The notes: generated from the sequence alone by a model not told the origin. A DNA stretch of 64,000 bases from Anopheles merus (GCF_017562075.2 NC_054084.1:28698808-28762807), one strand, 5' to 3'. Positions 47,601 to 60,230 are shown, counted from the first letter of the stretch. A program made the numbers and translations.

Positions 47601-49126
47601 CAATCAATTTTACGGAAGTAGCCAAACAAACGGGGAAAGATTCAATTTTATCAAAGGTACTACATTTTACACAAAACGGTTGGCCACACAATACTATTTA
47701 TACAGGAGAATTAGCAAGTTTTTATGCAAGAAGGGAAGCGTTATCAGCAGTGGATGAGTGCCTATTGTTTGGAGAGAGAGTCATAATACCAAACAGCCTT
47801 CAGAAACGATGCCTCCGACAGTTCCATCGTGGCCATCCTGGCATTAATAGGATGAAATCATTAGCCCGTAGCTACGTATATTGGCCATCCATCGATAAAG
47901 ACATAAGCGAATGCGTAGCCTCTTGTGAGAGGAGCCAAGCTGCTTCAAAGTCACCTGCTCATTCAACTCCTATTGCTTGGCCTAAACCTTCGTCACCATG
48001 GCAGCGTGTGCATATCGATTACGCTGGCCCTCTGGAAGGGGACTATTTTTTAATTGTCGTGGATGCATACTCAAAATGGCCAGAGATTGTAAAAACATCA
48101 AGCATTACGGCATCGGCGACTGTAGCAATTCTACGAGGAATATTTTCACGTTTTGGAAATCCAGTCACGCTTGTAAGTGACAATGGCACGCAGTTTACTA
48201 GCGAGTTTTTTGCTGATTTTTGCGCTCACAATGGCATAGAACATCTGAGAACAGCACCATTTCATCCTCAGTCAAATGGCCAGGCTGAGAGGTTTGTAGA
48301 CACGTTTAAGAGATCGATGAAAAAGATTAGTGCAGAAGATACATCACTTCCGGAGGCATTGGACATATTTTTACAAACCTATCGATCTACTCCAAATCCG
48401 TCCACAGAAGAAAAGAAATCACCAGCTGAGCTCATGTTAGGTCGTAAAATGCGAACAACTTTGGATCTGCTTCGTCCTACCTTACATCCATATAAACACA
48501 GTGTACCTGAGAAGGTGAGAGAGTTGTCCTGCGGAGAGCTAGTGTACGTCAAGACATACAACAGAAACATTTGGAAATGGGAGCCAGCAGTCATAACCGG
48601 AAGATGTGGCAACGTTATGTATGAAGTTGTAACCGGTGATCAACGTACACTTCGAAGGCATGTAAATCAAATGCGTAGACGTAATGGAAATCATCATCAG
48701 CAGAGCCGCTCTTCGAAACCCTTAGCTCTGGATGTATTTCTGGATTCATGGAATGTAATGCACGAGCCACCACCGTTGTTTGCCGATCAGTGCACTCCAT
48801 CACCTGTTCAGGCGCCACCATTATCGTTATCATCGGCTCCAACAACGTCTCTTGCATCACCGGGTTGTTTGTCACCATCGTCATCGTCGACTCCACCATC
48901 GTCTACAATATCGCCTGAGTTTGCGATCACATCGTCTGCGTCCTCACCATCGTCATCGTCTGATTCGGGTTCAGTCTACACTTCCTGTTCAACTACATCA
49001 CCTGAAGAGTCTCCAACAGATCAACTAGATGACCACAAGGAAGAAGAGCAGCTGGTACAAGCACCACGTAGGTCTTCTAGAAATATAAGACCCTCACGTT
49101 GGTTGGACCAGTACCAGCTATATTAA
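44663..49126 (+). CDS. Mag-like Gag-Pol polyprotein
   Basis: I use the ATG at 44663 (1487 residues). The frame runs on upstream to 44549 through a Phe-rich stretch unlike Gag. Gag comes first: a Gln-rich segment (50-75), capsid-like helices (90-270) and two zinc knuckles (C313-C316-H320-C325 and C332-C335-H340-C345). The protease has LDTASD at 397-402, with DTAS in place of the usual DTGA or DSGA. Reverse transcriptase has Asp617 and YMDD at 677-680. RNase H has Asp826, Glu868 and Asp893. The integrase zinc module has His1055 and His1058 and then CERS at 1088-1091, where CxxC is expected. Its catalytic Asp1119, Asp1173 and Glu1209 are present. The tail is Ser/Pro-rich and ends basic. Gag and pol are fused without frameshift, as in the Mag lineage. 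Clade placement rests on motifs, not a tree. Confidence 0.94.
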   Translation: MNTSGDEERRSSAGFNVQPTHQLQNGSGEPSVQYPPLQTPPSVSMDSSSMMQILQLMQQQMAQQQNILAQLMQQQGSGQSSSTSPEQILDSLCSHIKEFRYDAEAGTTFAAWYNRYEDLFERDAARLSDEAKVRLLMRKLGTLEHDRYVNFILPKFSRDFSLPETVAKLTDLFGTKESLLHRRFKCLNTVKGKTEDYLAYACRVNRGVVNFELGNLTEEQLKCLVFVCGLKDDKDVEIRQRLLARIEERPETTLEHITTECQRIINLRHDSAMIERENTEQVYAVQHKETRFQHYRSNLSERPSDSKPPSRSCWLCGGLHWSRDCTYRTHKCTDCGRIGHKEGFCRTYNNYRRNYNQTNFNRQQANTRTVSVNVHSVQERRKYVPLSINGIHLRLQLDTASDISVIGKNTWELIGAPPLSPPSVDAKTASGAVLPIIGEFSANITIREEQRVETVYVSQADLKLLGTDLIEAFSLWSVPVDQICNAIQSSTNKELRLRYPKLFGEGMGLCTKGNVTLQLKEQCRPVFCPKRPVAYAMLDAVDKELDRLEKLGVITPVDFSDWAAPIVVVRKANGQIRIYGDYSTGLNGALHPQEYPLPLPADIFARLGNCTHFTQIDLSDAFLQVEIAEQSRKFLTINTHKGLYSYNRLPPGIKVAPAAFQQLMDKMLIGLRGVSSYMDDIIIGGTNQKEHDDILNETLARIQDYGFTIRVEKCFFNKKQIRYLGHIIDSQGIRPDPEKVKAITNLPAPSDVSEVRSFLGAINYYGRFIPNLRNLRYPLDALLKEGREFAWTAECQKVFEKFKSVLSSNLLLTHYDPRLEIVVSADASSVGLGATLSHKFPDGSMKVVQHASRSLTKAEQRYSQIDREGLAIIFAVTKFHKMIFGRHFRLQTDHRPLLRIFGNKKGIPVYTANRLQRFALTLLMYDFEIEYVTTEKFGNADILSRLISEHSKPDEDYIIANLELEKDVKSVVISNISSLPINFTEVAKQTGKDSILSKVLHFTQNGWPHNTIYTGELASFYARREALSAVDECLLFGERVIIPNSLQKRCLRQFHRGHPGINRMKSLARSYVYWPSIDKDISECVASCERSQAASKSPAHSTPIAWPKPSSPWQRVHIDYAGPLEGDYFLIVVDAYSKWPEIVKTSSITASATVAILRGIFSRFGNPVTLVSDNGTQFTSEFFADFCAHNGIEHLRTAPFHPQSNGQAERFVDTFKRSMKKISAEDTSLPEALDIFLQTYRSTPNPSTEEKKSPAELMLGRKMRTTLDLLRPTLHPYKHSVPEKVRELSCGELVYVKTYNRNIWKWEPAVITGRCGNVMYEVVTGDQRTLRRHVNQMRRRNGNHHQQSRSSKPLALDVFLDSWNVMHEPPPLFADQCTPSPVQAPPLSLSSAPTTSLASPGCLSPSSSSTPPSSTISPEFAITSSASSPSSSSDSGSVYTSCSTTSPEESPTDQLDDHKEEEQLVQAPRRSSRNIRPSRWLDQYQLY

Positions 49127-49136
49127 CAGGGGGAGA
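49127..49136 (+). other. Polypurine tract of the Mag-like element
   Basis: CAGGGGGAGA lies directly before the TG of the 3' LTR and follows the TAA stop of gag-pol. Confidence 0.85.
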
Positions 49137-49477
49137 TGTTGTGGACGGAATCAACGTTGCGCGACATTGTGCTCTGGGCCGCTCGCTACGTGCGACGGCT
49201 TTCAGACGCTAAACTGTCAACATCCATGTGCAGCTAAAGGGGGCAGCCATTGCGATCATGCCGAGGACCGAGGTCGGGACGACGACCTCGGGGTGACCGT
49301 TCACGAACACTTCACTGCAGGCCATCAGCGTTACAGGTGCGAGAGCGAGCGTTAGGGACTAGCGGGCGTATCGGTTTTTTATGTAAGGTTTAATGTGTTG
49401 TAAACCGTGATTGTAATATAGTGTTTTAAGTATTTTATCCTGGTGTTTGGACTTATTTATTTATGCGTTCAAGAACA
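49137..49477 (+). repeat. 3' LTR of Mag-like Ty3/gypsy element
   Basis: 341 bp. I found no difference from the 5' LTR when reading both through. Confidence 0.95.
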
Positions 49478-49622
49478 TAAAAAAAATAAACTCTGAGCTG
49501 TTAATTAGCAATTTTTTGACGCTAAACAATGTCAAAGCGAAATGTTGCAAGCAACATTCATAGACCACCTCAGCGATATGTTTCCGAGCAACAATGTTGC
49601 GCGCAACAAGATTAGACCGCTG
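49478..49622. mobile_element. Right half of the split palindromic MITE
   Basis: Ends GCGCAACAAGATTAGACCGCTG, the inverted form of the left half terminus, and includes ATGTTGCAAGCAACATT. No target duplication around the whole MITE is obvious. Confidence 0.78.
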
Positions 49623-51647
49623 TCTTACTAACACAAACGAATTCAAATCACTGTCAGCTTGACAGTTCATTTGACATAAACTACCGATCAGCTTGACAGT
49701 TTATTTGATATGAGCTAAAATACCGATAAGATCGTACAACAATGTCTGTAAAATTCATGCCACTATGTTAAAAAAAAAGATCAACTGCATTTAACGCCAC
49801 ACGTGCAACTTTGTGCACATGCTCAAAACTAACACCGTAAAGCTTTCACGCGCTGCATAATAAAGAAAAACGCTGCGCTACTAAATTTTCCCTGCACCCA
49901 CTCGAGAAACCCCCACATGCCGGCAGCCGTTGGGGCCGTTTGCGTGTCAAAGTTGCGAGAGGTTGAGAATGTTCTGGTTTTGACTTTTTGAACCTAGAAA
50001 GCGATCCTCTTGCACAAGCGACCATACCCGAAACCGTAAAAAGCTTTTCCACGTTCGATCTTTCAAGTCGACTTTCCGGTAGCGGTACGGCTCTGCTCCA
50101 CGAGCCGGGGACACCCCATATCCTATCCCAAAGGTGTTTGGATTTTGCTTGAACTTCACCCCACGAGAAAGCTCCCGCTTTTACCCCTCCCCGTGTGTGT
50201 GGGATGGGTGTGAGAAATCCGTTCGACACGAAGCGTTTAGTGTACACACTTCTGGCACGGGGTTACACGGGGAGTGGGGAAAGGATGTCGAGATGTCGAG
50301 ATTATTTTAAGTCTCGCTTACGTCCTCGCTTCGTCTGCAGGAGCTGCTATAGACCGGTACACACCGAAAGCTGCCACCTGTCGGGGCCAGAGCCGTGTAG
50401 AGGTGACTCGATGCCACCAGGATCACCTTTGGCAGTAGCCTCCACCCGAGTCCCTGTCCAGGGCTTTGGATGATGGGAGAGCTTTGAACATTCTTTAGCG
50501 ATTAAAACCATGCTTGCAAAGCTTATCGGTGGAAGGATAAGGGTGTATGTGTGTTTTTTTTTTGTGTTTGCTGCTCAACCGTTCCAATGAAACACAATTC
50601 CCAGTGTCGAAAGTATATAGAGAGGACCCCGTCGTTTGCTCGTTTGTGTCATTTTCATTCGATTCGATTTGACAGAAATCTAGCTTGTGAAAGGTGTGGA
50701 TGGTACAAGCACTGTTCTTTATCGCTTACCCGGCGCTGCAGAGCGTTCTGTGTGCCTAGAGAGAAAAGGTCGTTTAACTGCCTGCATACGAACGGCAATG
50801 TTCTCCTTGGGAGGGAAGGAAATAAAACGCCTCGACATGGGCGAATAAACGATGCTGGCTGGGATAAGCAAGTATAGTACCACCATGCTCCATTTACGCT
50901 GAGGGACACCCAAAACAGACCGAATGTAAAAGAGCGTTCTATTTATTTTATTTCCAGCACAGGCGTTTGGGAGCAGAACGAAAATGTTTTTACATCTTGC
51001 TCCGTGTGGAACAGTACACGTAAATAGTGGTATAGTTAGTTTAAGCCTGTCCAAAAAGGATTAAAATAGCATCTTAACTCAAAAAGAGTATAAAATGCTA
51101 TGAAATATTCAATGTTTTTGTAAGAAGACAACGTTAACATTAACGACTTTTAGGATTGATGTGCCGGAAGCGGTTTTGAATTTTGTAAAAGTTTGTAAAT
51201 AATTCCATTTTGTACGGGCAAACGTAGTTTCATCAAACCATGCGACATGAAATTCTACATTAATTCTTTACTTTATCGGTAAAGATGCAAAGGGTGCAGC
51301 TGCTGTTTATAGTACTACTTAAGCGAAGCTTATTGTCAGTTAAAAAAGATTAAACAACCAACAACAAAGCCCCCAGTTTCCATAACAACTTGCTACCAAC
51401 GGCAAGAAGAAATGCAATTCCTTTCCAACCAATAATGATCATGAGAAACCACCACCCTGATGTGCTCGTGAACAAAGAACCTCCCAAGAGACACCGGAAA
51501 AGGAACGCGATGCACCGTACAGAATGACGTCATCGGACCAGGGTGGGTTGGGATAGCGTCAACAAAGGCAAACAGCGCCCGGATCGTAACTATGGCAACG
51601 GTGCAGGGAAGCTTCCAGATGACTGTTGGTGCTCGTACAACCGAAGA
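49623..51647. other. Non-coding stretch
   Basis: No gene was recognised. Open frames on both strands at about 49850-50250 show no known domain. Confidence 0.35.
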
Positions 51648-51667
51648 AAGAGAGAGCGAGACAGAGA

Positions 51668-51703
<36 letters not shown>
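51648..51703. repeat. (GA)n microsatellite
   Basis: About 55 bp of GA repeats with rare interruptions. Confidence 0.92.
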
Positions 51704-53751
51704 TGGAAAAGGATACAGCTAACTGAAGTCTAATGTGCGTAATAAAGAAGGCCTGCTTGGGTGTAGTTGTACCTGCACGTTGGAATGTACTATTTCCCAG
51801 CTGCACTTGCATTTCAACGGAGACGGAGAAAAGGAAGCACTGTGTGTGTGAGTGTGTGTATGTTGAATAAGTACGTGTACGCGTACGTGTTCAACAGCCC
51901 TTTTAACAGCCACTGAACCGTTGGAGAGCACCGAAAATACGTCGGTTCGATCGGAACAATCCTTCCAGATATCCCCGAGAATGCTTGCTCTCATCATCCC
52001 CCCTACTACACCACCCACAACAGCACATAAACTACGGGCATGGGGATCAAAAGCCCCCGCACCGGACCTGCTGCTGCTGTTTGCGGACATTTTGGAAGAG
52101 CAACAATTCGCTTTGGAAAAAAAAACGGCTAATTGAAATCGGCTGATCATTGGAAACGATTATTTGTGCGACGCAACAGCACACTGCTGGAGGCGATTAT
52201 CGATGAAAGCTATCTGCAGGGTTTTTTTTTTGTAATTGCAGGATGACACACACACACAACACCCTTTCGCTAGGCCTCCCGCCTACCGGCACACTTAAAC
52301 TGCATTTATGCTTGCTTGCTTGCTGGAACAATAGGCGCAGGTGTGCTTCCGGAATGGACGATAAAATCGATTACGGCGGGGTGCAGCAGATCAGAGCGAA
52401 ACGTGCAACCGGTCAATCGGATATTCGTTTTCGATGACTGTAGCGGAAAAGCATTCCATTTTTGTGGAAAAGCATTACATACAGGATACAGGTAGTAAAT
52501 GGAGCTGAAAGGCTTCCCGGGGAAAAATACAATACTGTTTAAATACCAAAATTTTATCTCACTCTACTGCATTGGTATCAGTTTACAAATGCAATTATTT
52601 GTGGTTGATAGGCTAAATTCAGCAACAATGGGACCATTTGCAATGGTGCAAATATTTGCAGATGAATTCAAACAGAATAATGGCTGCTTATTTCAACACT
52701 TTGCAATTTACGGATGTTTTATATTATCAAACAACGAGGAGGAGCAATGGGCAATGGAGCTTTTGCCATTATATCAACCATTCAAACGAAGTAACTTGCA
52801 TGAACTTAAACATACCATTTCATTTTTTTCTGAGTGTTTTAAACTTGTGTTCCTATAGTGGTTATAGCCTAGCAAAAAGAGATGTAACATTACGAAAAAA
52901 AAAACAAATATAGCTGGTATCCAAATGAGTACTGAAGCTTGTTTGGTATGAAAAGCGATTTTTGTAAACATATTCTGAATGTTTTGTATTATTTAATCGC
53001 CAATAATGGGGGTTTTACGATACTGGTCAACTTTTTTATATGGAATTTGACAGTCAGCGGTTGAAATCATGTCAACAATTCATACAAAACCACAACGCTA
53101 AACACGCCCCAGATTTTCAGCCAACATTATTTTAGCTTGAAATTATGTAAACAATCGCCGCAAGTTTGATCAGGTTAGCTCATGCAGGATTGATTTTTTT
53201 TCTGAAGCATAAAACATTGTATTAAAAATAGGCTAAAAACTGTTTGAATCGACACGTTAAAACTTATTCAAAGTATTTTAACTCATTTCAACAAAAAATA
53301 AAAAAAAATAAAGAAAACAAACTGATTATAAAATACACCTTTGTTAGTACAGAAATGGTGAAATTCAATATGGTGGAACGTAATTGTCAAATTCCACTAA
53401 ACGGTCTGAAATTTCAGCTTGTCGGCTAGAAGTAGAAAACGAGTAAATGGCTTTTTTGTGCCGTATTGATATGACAAGAACTAAAGAGACTAAAGAATTA
53501 CGTTTGTTTTGCCTCAAATAGCGCTATGATAAAACAAAAACTATGGCAAATGAGAAAATGATGATAAAAAGTGGAGTGTGAAATCGAGAGATCTTTTTTG
53601 TGATCCGGGGAGTTTTTTTTTTAGATAAAACTTCATAAAATGTGTTTTCTGGCACCCATTTCTAACGACTTTGCTGATATAATCCTTAGAGGATCAGGAA
53701 TGCTGCTGTTTCATTTTTGCACTACAGTGCATTTTTCGGCACTAAGCACAA

Positions 53752-53917
53752 CACTATTTCCCGAGTCAAGCTGCAATATTAACAGGTTCATTATTCAGCA
53801 CTCGCAAAATGTATTTCAACAGCTGCTCACACATACTTGACATAACTGAGCTGCTGAAAAACATCTCGCAAGCGATGAATAATGCTGTTAACATTGAAAA
53901 CGGATCTGGAAACCCGT
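53752..53917. mobile_element. MITE related to the 15-17 kb cluster
   Basis: Inverted arms contain ATTATTCAGCACTCGCAAAA, then TGTATTTCAACAGCTG, against CTGCTGAAAAACATCTCGCA and AGCGATGAATAAT, ending GGATCTGGAAACCCG. The core is the same as in the cluster at 15.3-17.3 kb. Ends are degraded and no TA pair is clear. Confidence 0.68.
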
Positions 53918-56900
53918 TTTATAGTACTCTGCACTCGTTTACATTATCCAATGAGCCCTTCCCAAGCAATAGACTACCAAAGTTGAGTGCGTATAAAATT
54001 ATTCAAAATCAATTCCAATCGTTGTGCCTGAATGAGATCTCTCCGAATTTAATTCCAAAAATTGCTCCATTTAAAACTTACCCTTAATCTGTTAAATGCC
54101 TTCCGTAAAAAAAACGAAGCGAAACATTAATCGCCAGCCACCGTTTCCACTTTACACCTTCTTCATCGCGGTGCGCTCTCGACGAAGCCACAAACGGCGG
54201 ATAAAAATAATAAAAACGTCTCGCTAATTGATTAGTGGTGTAGGGCTAAATTAATTTCAACATTTCGCTCCATCCGTGGGGCATTGAATTTTTCGACCGA
54301 ATCTCCTTTCCATTTCGGAGATTCACACTAAGAGAGAGATTCACTGTTCACAACGATAATCGCGCTGGCCGAAAATAATTGACGCACCCAGTGGGTCCTG
54401 CGGAAGGGTGAAGATCGTGGGAAGGACCCCATTCGTTCCCGTTTTTCGGGCTGTGAGAGAGGTTTGCCCGTCAGCTTGAGCTAGCCCGGCCGAAGCTTTC
54501 CGGTACGTACTAATTAGTCCGCCACCAAATGTGATGTGAAAACGGGACGGGTGGGCGGAAAATCTCATTAATACGCCAATACCAATGGCTGCCATTATTA
54601 TTCATTTGGTGTGATTGATTGATTGATTTATGGAGTGTTGCGTTTCATTTCGATACACATTTCATTTCGAGGGCTGTGAGGGGTGTGGAAGCGTGAACGA
54701 GTGTTGAAATCAAAAATTAAACAACACAAACATTAAACAATCGCTTAATTCGGTTGGCAAAAAATGTTTGCCCGTATCTAACCCACTGGGGAGTTTTATA
54801 AGCTTTCATCGTAATCGTAATCCCTGGTTCCACGAAAATTCCACGACCGCCCGGGCTGCTGGGCAAACCAATATTTGCTGCCGTGCCACCAACGTACCAC
54901 AAAATACGGATTAAACTTTTAAGCACTGAAAATTGAAATACGAACAGCATAATGCTTTCGCCTGTGCTTGGCGGATTCTGCTGCATGCTGTGCGCTGTCC
55001 GATGCAAAAAAAAAAATCGGCTGCCCATGTTTGGTGATTATTTTTATCGTGAAAACAAGGCACATGAATCAAAAAGAAAAATGCACACAATAAATCAATA
55101 AACAAAAAACTCAACCATTCTACAGCAATCGAGCATTAGCAGCAGTTGTTCATTTTCCCTGCCGGGCAGCAGCCATCGACAGCAACAATCAAGTCCGACT
55201 CATCGATACGGTTAAATCGTCTGTCAAGCTTCCATTACCCGGCAGAGATGAGAGCGAGCGAACGAGATCAATTTTTATGATGAGTCGTCCCTGGGCCATG
55301 AACAACTACGCCCGCAGGTATAACCAGGCATGGCTGTCAGCGTTATTATCAACGAGAGGACGAAAAACAAAAAATAAACAACAGAAAACGCTCATTTCAA
55401 GTACGATTACCATCGTCATCATCATCATCATCATCATCATCATAACTCTTACCGAGTATGCCGTAGGTTCTGCCCGGTGTCGTTCGGTTCGTTTTTCATC
55501 GGTACCTAACTGAAATGCGTGCTTCAGATGCTGTGTGCACCAAACTATGAGTGTGGCATTTGGATTCGTTCGCTTCCTGTCGCATGCGTTTCCGGTTCCG
55601 GTGCAAATGTGTACTGAAACACACACACACTCACACATACGCTACCATCATCATTAGCCTAATGAAAAGCGGTGCACCATTTGGGTGAGAATTGTCTTGT
55701 GCGACGATATGACAGGTGCGTATGGTGCGTTAGGAAACAGGTGATACAAAGTGTATGTAAAAGAAGGGTTGCAATAATGTATCAAAATGTTTGAGTTATT
55801 ACTCAACTGCAAAAAGGTAAAGAAGTAATCATAGGAATGGTACAGGTAAAGGTAAGCCATCGTCCAGCATTGCTAAACGCCTAGAGGTATGCAAAATCAC
55901 AATTAAAGTTGATTTATGACTTTAGGTTTAGCAAGATAGATAATTATGAACACAACTTTTCAAAAATAAATGTTTAACCCATTGGTAGGAGTTTTAATTA
56001 GGCTAAAAATAACTAAAAAATGTCTTTTACGAATTAATTAAATGATATAAATTAAAAGCATTATCCAAAATATACAAAAAAAAACAACTAAAAAACCACA
56101 AACGTAGCAAACATTATAGAACACTTAAAATAGAAAACAAAGCATATTTAATCTAAATTATAACACAATAAGTACCTTAAAATAACAGCAAAAAATGGGG
56201 AAAAGTATAAATAACAACGAGATTTCTTGTGACGCACAACCTTAGTAAACTCAACAGCAACCGATTGGTAGCATAAAACCAAACAAAGCTTCAAAATTAT
56301 TAGCTACAACGCAAGAAATTGTAAAACTTTCGTAAAACAGAACATTATAGATTTAAATAAAAATGAATTGGGCTAATTTGTCGCATTACACATTGCAATA
56401 TAGAAAAAAAAACTCTCTCCACTTACAACATTTCAACGGAAAGAAATGTCAAAAAAAATTTATCATATACAAACAAAACAGCTTCATCTTGCAAGATCCT
56501 GGATACTTGTACCGACTATGTGTATTGGTGCGTCCTCTGCACGTGAAAAGATTTTAACAATTTTAACGAGCATACAACATGAAAAACATGAACAACATTA
56601 GTAAAGAACCACGCACAAAAAGCTGTGTGGGGAACAATAATTACGGTACCGTGCTGTTGTTGCTGCTTCAGAAACATAACCTCTCCTCCTTTTTGTATAA
56701 AATGTACAAAATAGCGAGACAAAAAGTTACTCTTCTACTCTCAGCGCAAAACTTTCACAGCAAACTCTCAATCAGACGAAAGGAAACGGAAACTGCATTA
56801 GGCACAAAACGGGCTGGCTGGCAAGGGACACCAGAAATATACACACCGTACAGCATCCACCGTAACCTGCGACCTTCTGGCAAGAATCTTCTCTTGACTG

Positions 56901-59900
56901 CATTTTCATCCTTCCGAAAACAAAAACCCAGCGCCCAGCGAATGTGTCTTGGCGCTGGATGTAATCATTTAATTAAGAATTTATCTTCCTGTCACAACCT
57001 TTAACGTGGCGCGCAGCAATTGTACGTTAACGCCTCTGCTTGCCTCCCTTCATCTGCCCAGATTTTAGAGACCTGTACGGATGCCACAGCTATCACCGTC
57101 ACACTCCCTCGAACGATGCGGGTGCTTTGAAAATAGTTGCTTGAGCTATTAAAAAATAACATTTCCGTTTCACCATTTCTCCGGAACTCAAAAAGGTGTG
57201 CTCTGACGACGGAAAGAGCATGTATTTCAGCTGCGTTGCAGCAACATGGGTCTGGGGATGGGTACCGGTTGCTCACCCGCATTATACACTGGTCGGAGCA
57301 GGAAAGAATCCCCCCTGTTCCCGTGTGCTGCTGCAACGGGGGTTAAAGGGACGCTAAACTCAGCTCCGCACAACATAACACACCATTAACGGCACCATAA
57401 AATCGTAAAACAAATGTGCCATTCTGCGCATCTTGCGTGGAATGTAGTGATTATTCTGAATATGGTCCTTCCCCTCAACGTTTCACCCATCTACCTGTTT
57501 TCATAACATCAACTAACTGGCCGGGCCACCAACAACACGGAGCGTAAGCACTAAAGGATGAAGGTTTTGGAAGTGGAGAGCGCAACTCTGGGCAACTTGC
57601 CGGCACACCAACCATGTCGACCATACTCTGGATGTCACTTTCTCTGATGATGATGATGAGCATGATGACTCTCACAGTAGCACCATAGTGTGTAATGATG
57701 ATGCTGATTTTACTGCAGGTTCGAACGAAAGGGCAATGATAATCACACGTCTGCGATAAGCGTACGCGTCTGTAATCGCTTGGCAGGCAGGATTTGTCAG
57801 TTAAGAGCAACAGCAGGTGGCAGATAGCTCGCTATCTGCCATTGTCCGTTCACTGTTTTCTCAGTTCATTATATTTTACCAATCAGCTTAGTGTGGATCG
57901 GTCAAATGCTTATATATTATCGGTACATTCGATAGTAAATCCAGCGAACCGGTTGGGTAATACGATGTCACTACAACAAGCAGCCTGCTGATTGACAGAC
58001 GGGATCAAACAAACAAACGCTCACAAACACACTCAATCGTGCCGGCTAAACCTAGCAGAGAGCTTAACCACAAAAGAAGCAGCTACCATCGTTTGCCGAC
58101 GTTTGACGGTTTTGTTTACTTTTGGCTTCCAAATCTAGCTAATTACTTAGGCTCCACTTTGTAACTCTCCTGCAACGCCATCTGGCGGAAACCATAGCGA
58201 AGGTCTTTCTCTTTTGTGTTAAAGCTCTCGAACTCCCGTACAATTGGAACGATTAGAGCACAGTAGCGCTGGTGCCCCGGGTTGATGTATGTCATTCCAG
58301 CATTAAGACCTTCATTAAGTTTTCTGTTTGGCCATTTTGGTGAAATCTAATTAAACCGTACCGGGAAAAGGTGTACGCGTTACGTTTGAAGTGTAACGCT
58401 TTCAATTTCAGCCCGATGCTTTGATTTTGTGGTAAAGCAAATGGAGCAAATTTAAAAGCTGTATAGCTTCCTTTGCTTTCCATGCCCGTTTGCCTTTGTT
58501 CCGCTTTGCAAAACAGCTCGGCACGTGTTTTAGATATCAGATATTTTACAGAAATGATTGATTACGGTAAAGATTACAAGCCAGCCTTCTAGGATGTCTT
58601 TGTTCTTGTAATCGAGGGAATTTAGCAAGCGAGCACGCTTCTGACGCTGGCAGCCCTATGGCAGCCGAGATTTGTGATAGTTTAGTAAGACGATCTGGGC
58701 TGCCGAGTGAGATGGAGAAGTGACACTTACACATCCTCTGGCTAATGTTTCCGCGCCTACAGAACCCCCATGTATCGATAAGATCAAATGTTTGAAGTCG
58801 CTTTGTGTAGAAGCTTACACTATTCCTTCCGGATAGAATATTCTCCTTTCTACTAACTGCTCCTTCAGCCACTTGAAGGACTTGCCTGGACGTAATCTTG
58901 GCATGTCCATCAACAGTCGGAATTTTGTACTTTACCGAAACTTGTGCATGTAGAGCATACTTGGAAGATTGGACCAACTTTGCCGGCCGATCGGGATTAC
59001 CTTTTGAAACTAAGGTCGCCAAGACTAAGGCTCTGAGTCAATGTATGTTCCTGTGTGTGTAAGGGTGTGTCCTGTGTGTCCTAATTAAACCTGCAGCTGG
59101 TAGGTTTCCACGGAGAACACATTTGCTTTCCCGGAATAGGTTCACCGCTTCCACGCGAGCACCCGGGTCGTGCGTAGTTTCGACACAAGGGCGTACAACT
59201 CCTCTCCTTTTCACTCCTTCGCTCTCTCTCTCTCTCTTGGCAGGATGCTGAAGAGTGCCAATTGACGGCCTGCTAGGATGGGGTGAGGAAATTTAATTAA
59301 AATGAAATATAAACACCCAACATTCCTGGGATGCGAGCTCGAGTGAACGCACAGAAACGGAGTCGGACGGTTTTAAAGCGCCCCGAACACGAAACCCTAC
59401 CCCGTGTGTTCAAGTTTCTGTATGTGTGTGTGTGTAAGGTAGAAAAAAGGACACCAGACACTAAGTAAATACCGACTGCGAGTGTACCGAGCAACATTAT
59501 CAACTAATTTGCTAGCGCGATTCAATGAAGGGCAACTTTGTAGTTTTCTTGCGCCAGTGCTGCCTTAAGAATGCTGGCTTGCATAAGCTCATTAAGGGAC
59601 ATTCGAAAAACATTGCCTGGGAGAGATGAAGGGTCGCGTTTCGATGGTTATTTTTCGAACACCAAAAGGTGCCTCTTCTCCGTTTTCACCATAAAAGAGT
59701 GAGGAAAAGTAAAAGAAAAAGGATAAAAGATGGCATCAAAACGTTTGAGCGTACGCGAATCTACGGCACTATTGCGCAAAGATGGAAGCTTACCGTCGTG
59801 AAGGAATGTAAAATAATTCATCACTTGTAGCGGCGCTACCAGGGAGCTTGCTTTTACAAACATCGCTACGTTCGCGGAACGGAGTGCTTAATGGGGGTAA

Positions 59901-60230
59901 AGGCTTCCATTGCAATGCGAAACATCGCCCTGACAGCGCGCCCGCGCAGCAATTGCTTACTGATGAACCCATCAAGCTTTTACATTTGGATAAAATATTC
60001 ATCACACAGTTATTAAATTGTTATTGTAGTGTTTAAATATTAAAAACGGCAGGCTCCCGGTCTACCTCCCGGCAGGCAGGTGCCGCAAATAGTATTAGGG
60101 AATTGTATGTTTTTTTTAAGGTAAGTGCATGGTAGGGCATGAACTGGACATTTTTTAAATTACAGAAATATTAGATGCGAAAAATGAAATGATGATTGTG
60201 TCTTTAAAAAGAAACTACTGTTAGACAGAT
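53918..60230. other. Non-coding stretch
   Basis: No convincing gene. An ATC microsatellite lies at 55410-55443. A partial CGCCTAGAGGTATGCAAA at about 55879 resembles half of the CTTTTAGGCG hairpin family. The ORF on the minus strand at 58546-59022 shows no known domain. Confidence 0.35.

Larger units (their letters stand above)
44068..49477 (+). mobile_element. Complete Mag-like Ty3/gypsy retrotransposon
   Basis: A 5410-bp element with two 341-bp LTRs, a leader, one gag-pol ORF and a polypurine tract. The flanks read TAAAAAA before the 5' LTR and TAAAAAA after the 3' LTR, a possible target duplication whose exact length is unclear in A-rich DNA. Identical LTRs and an unbroken ORF indicate recent insertion. 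There is no env. Confidence 0.95.

Noticed and set aside
52499..52858. 119-codon plus-strand ORF
   Set aside because: No domain was recognised, and composition matches the AT-rich flank.
58546..59022. 158-codon minus-strand ORF
   Set aside because: No known domain and no clear splice or start context. Possibly fortuitous.
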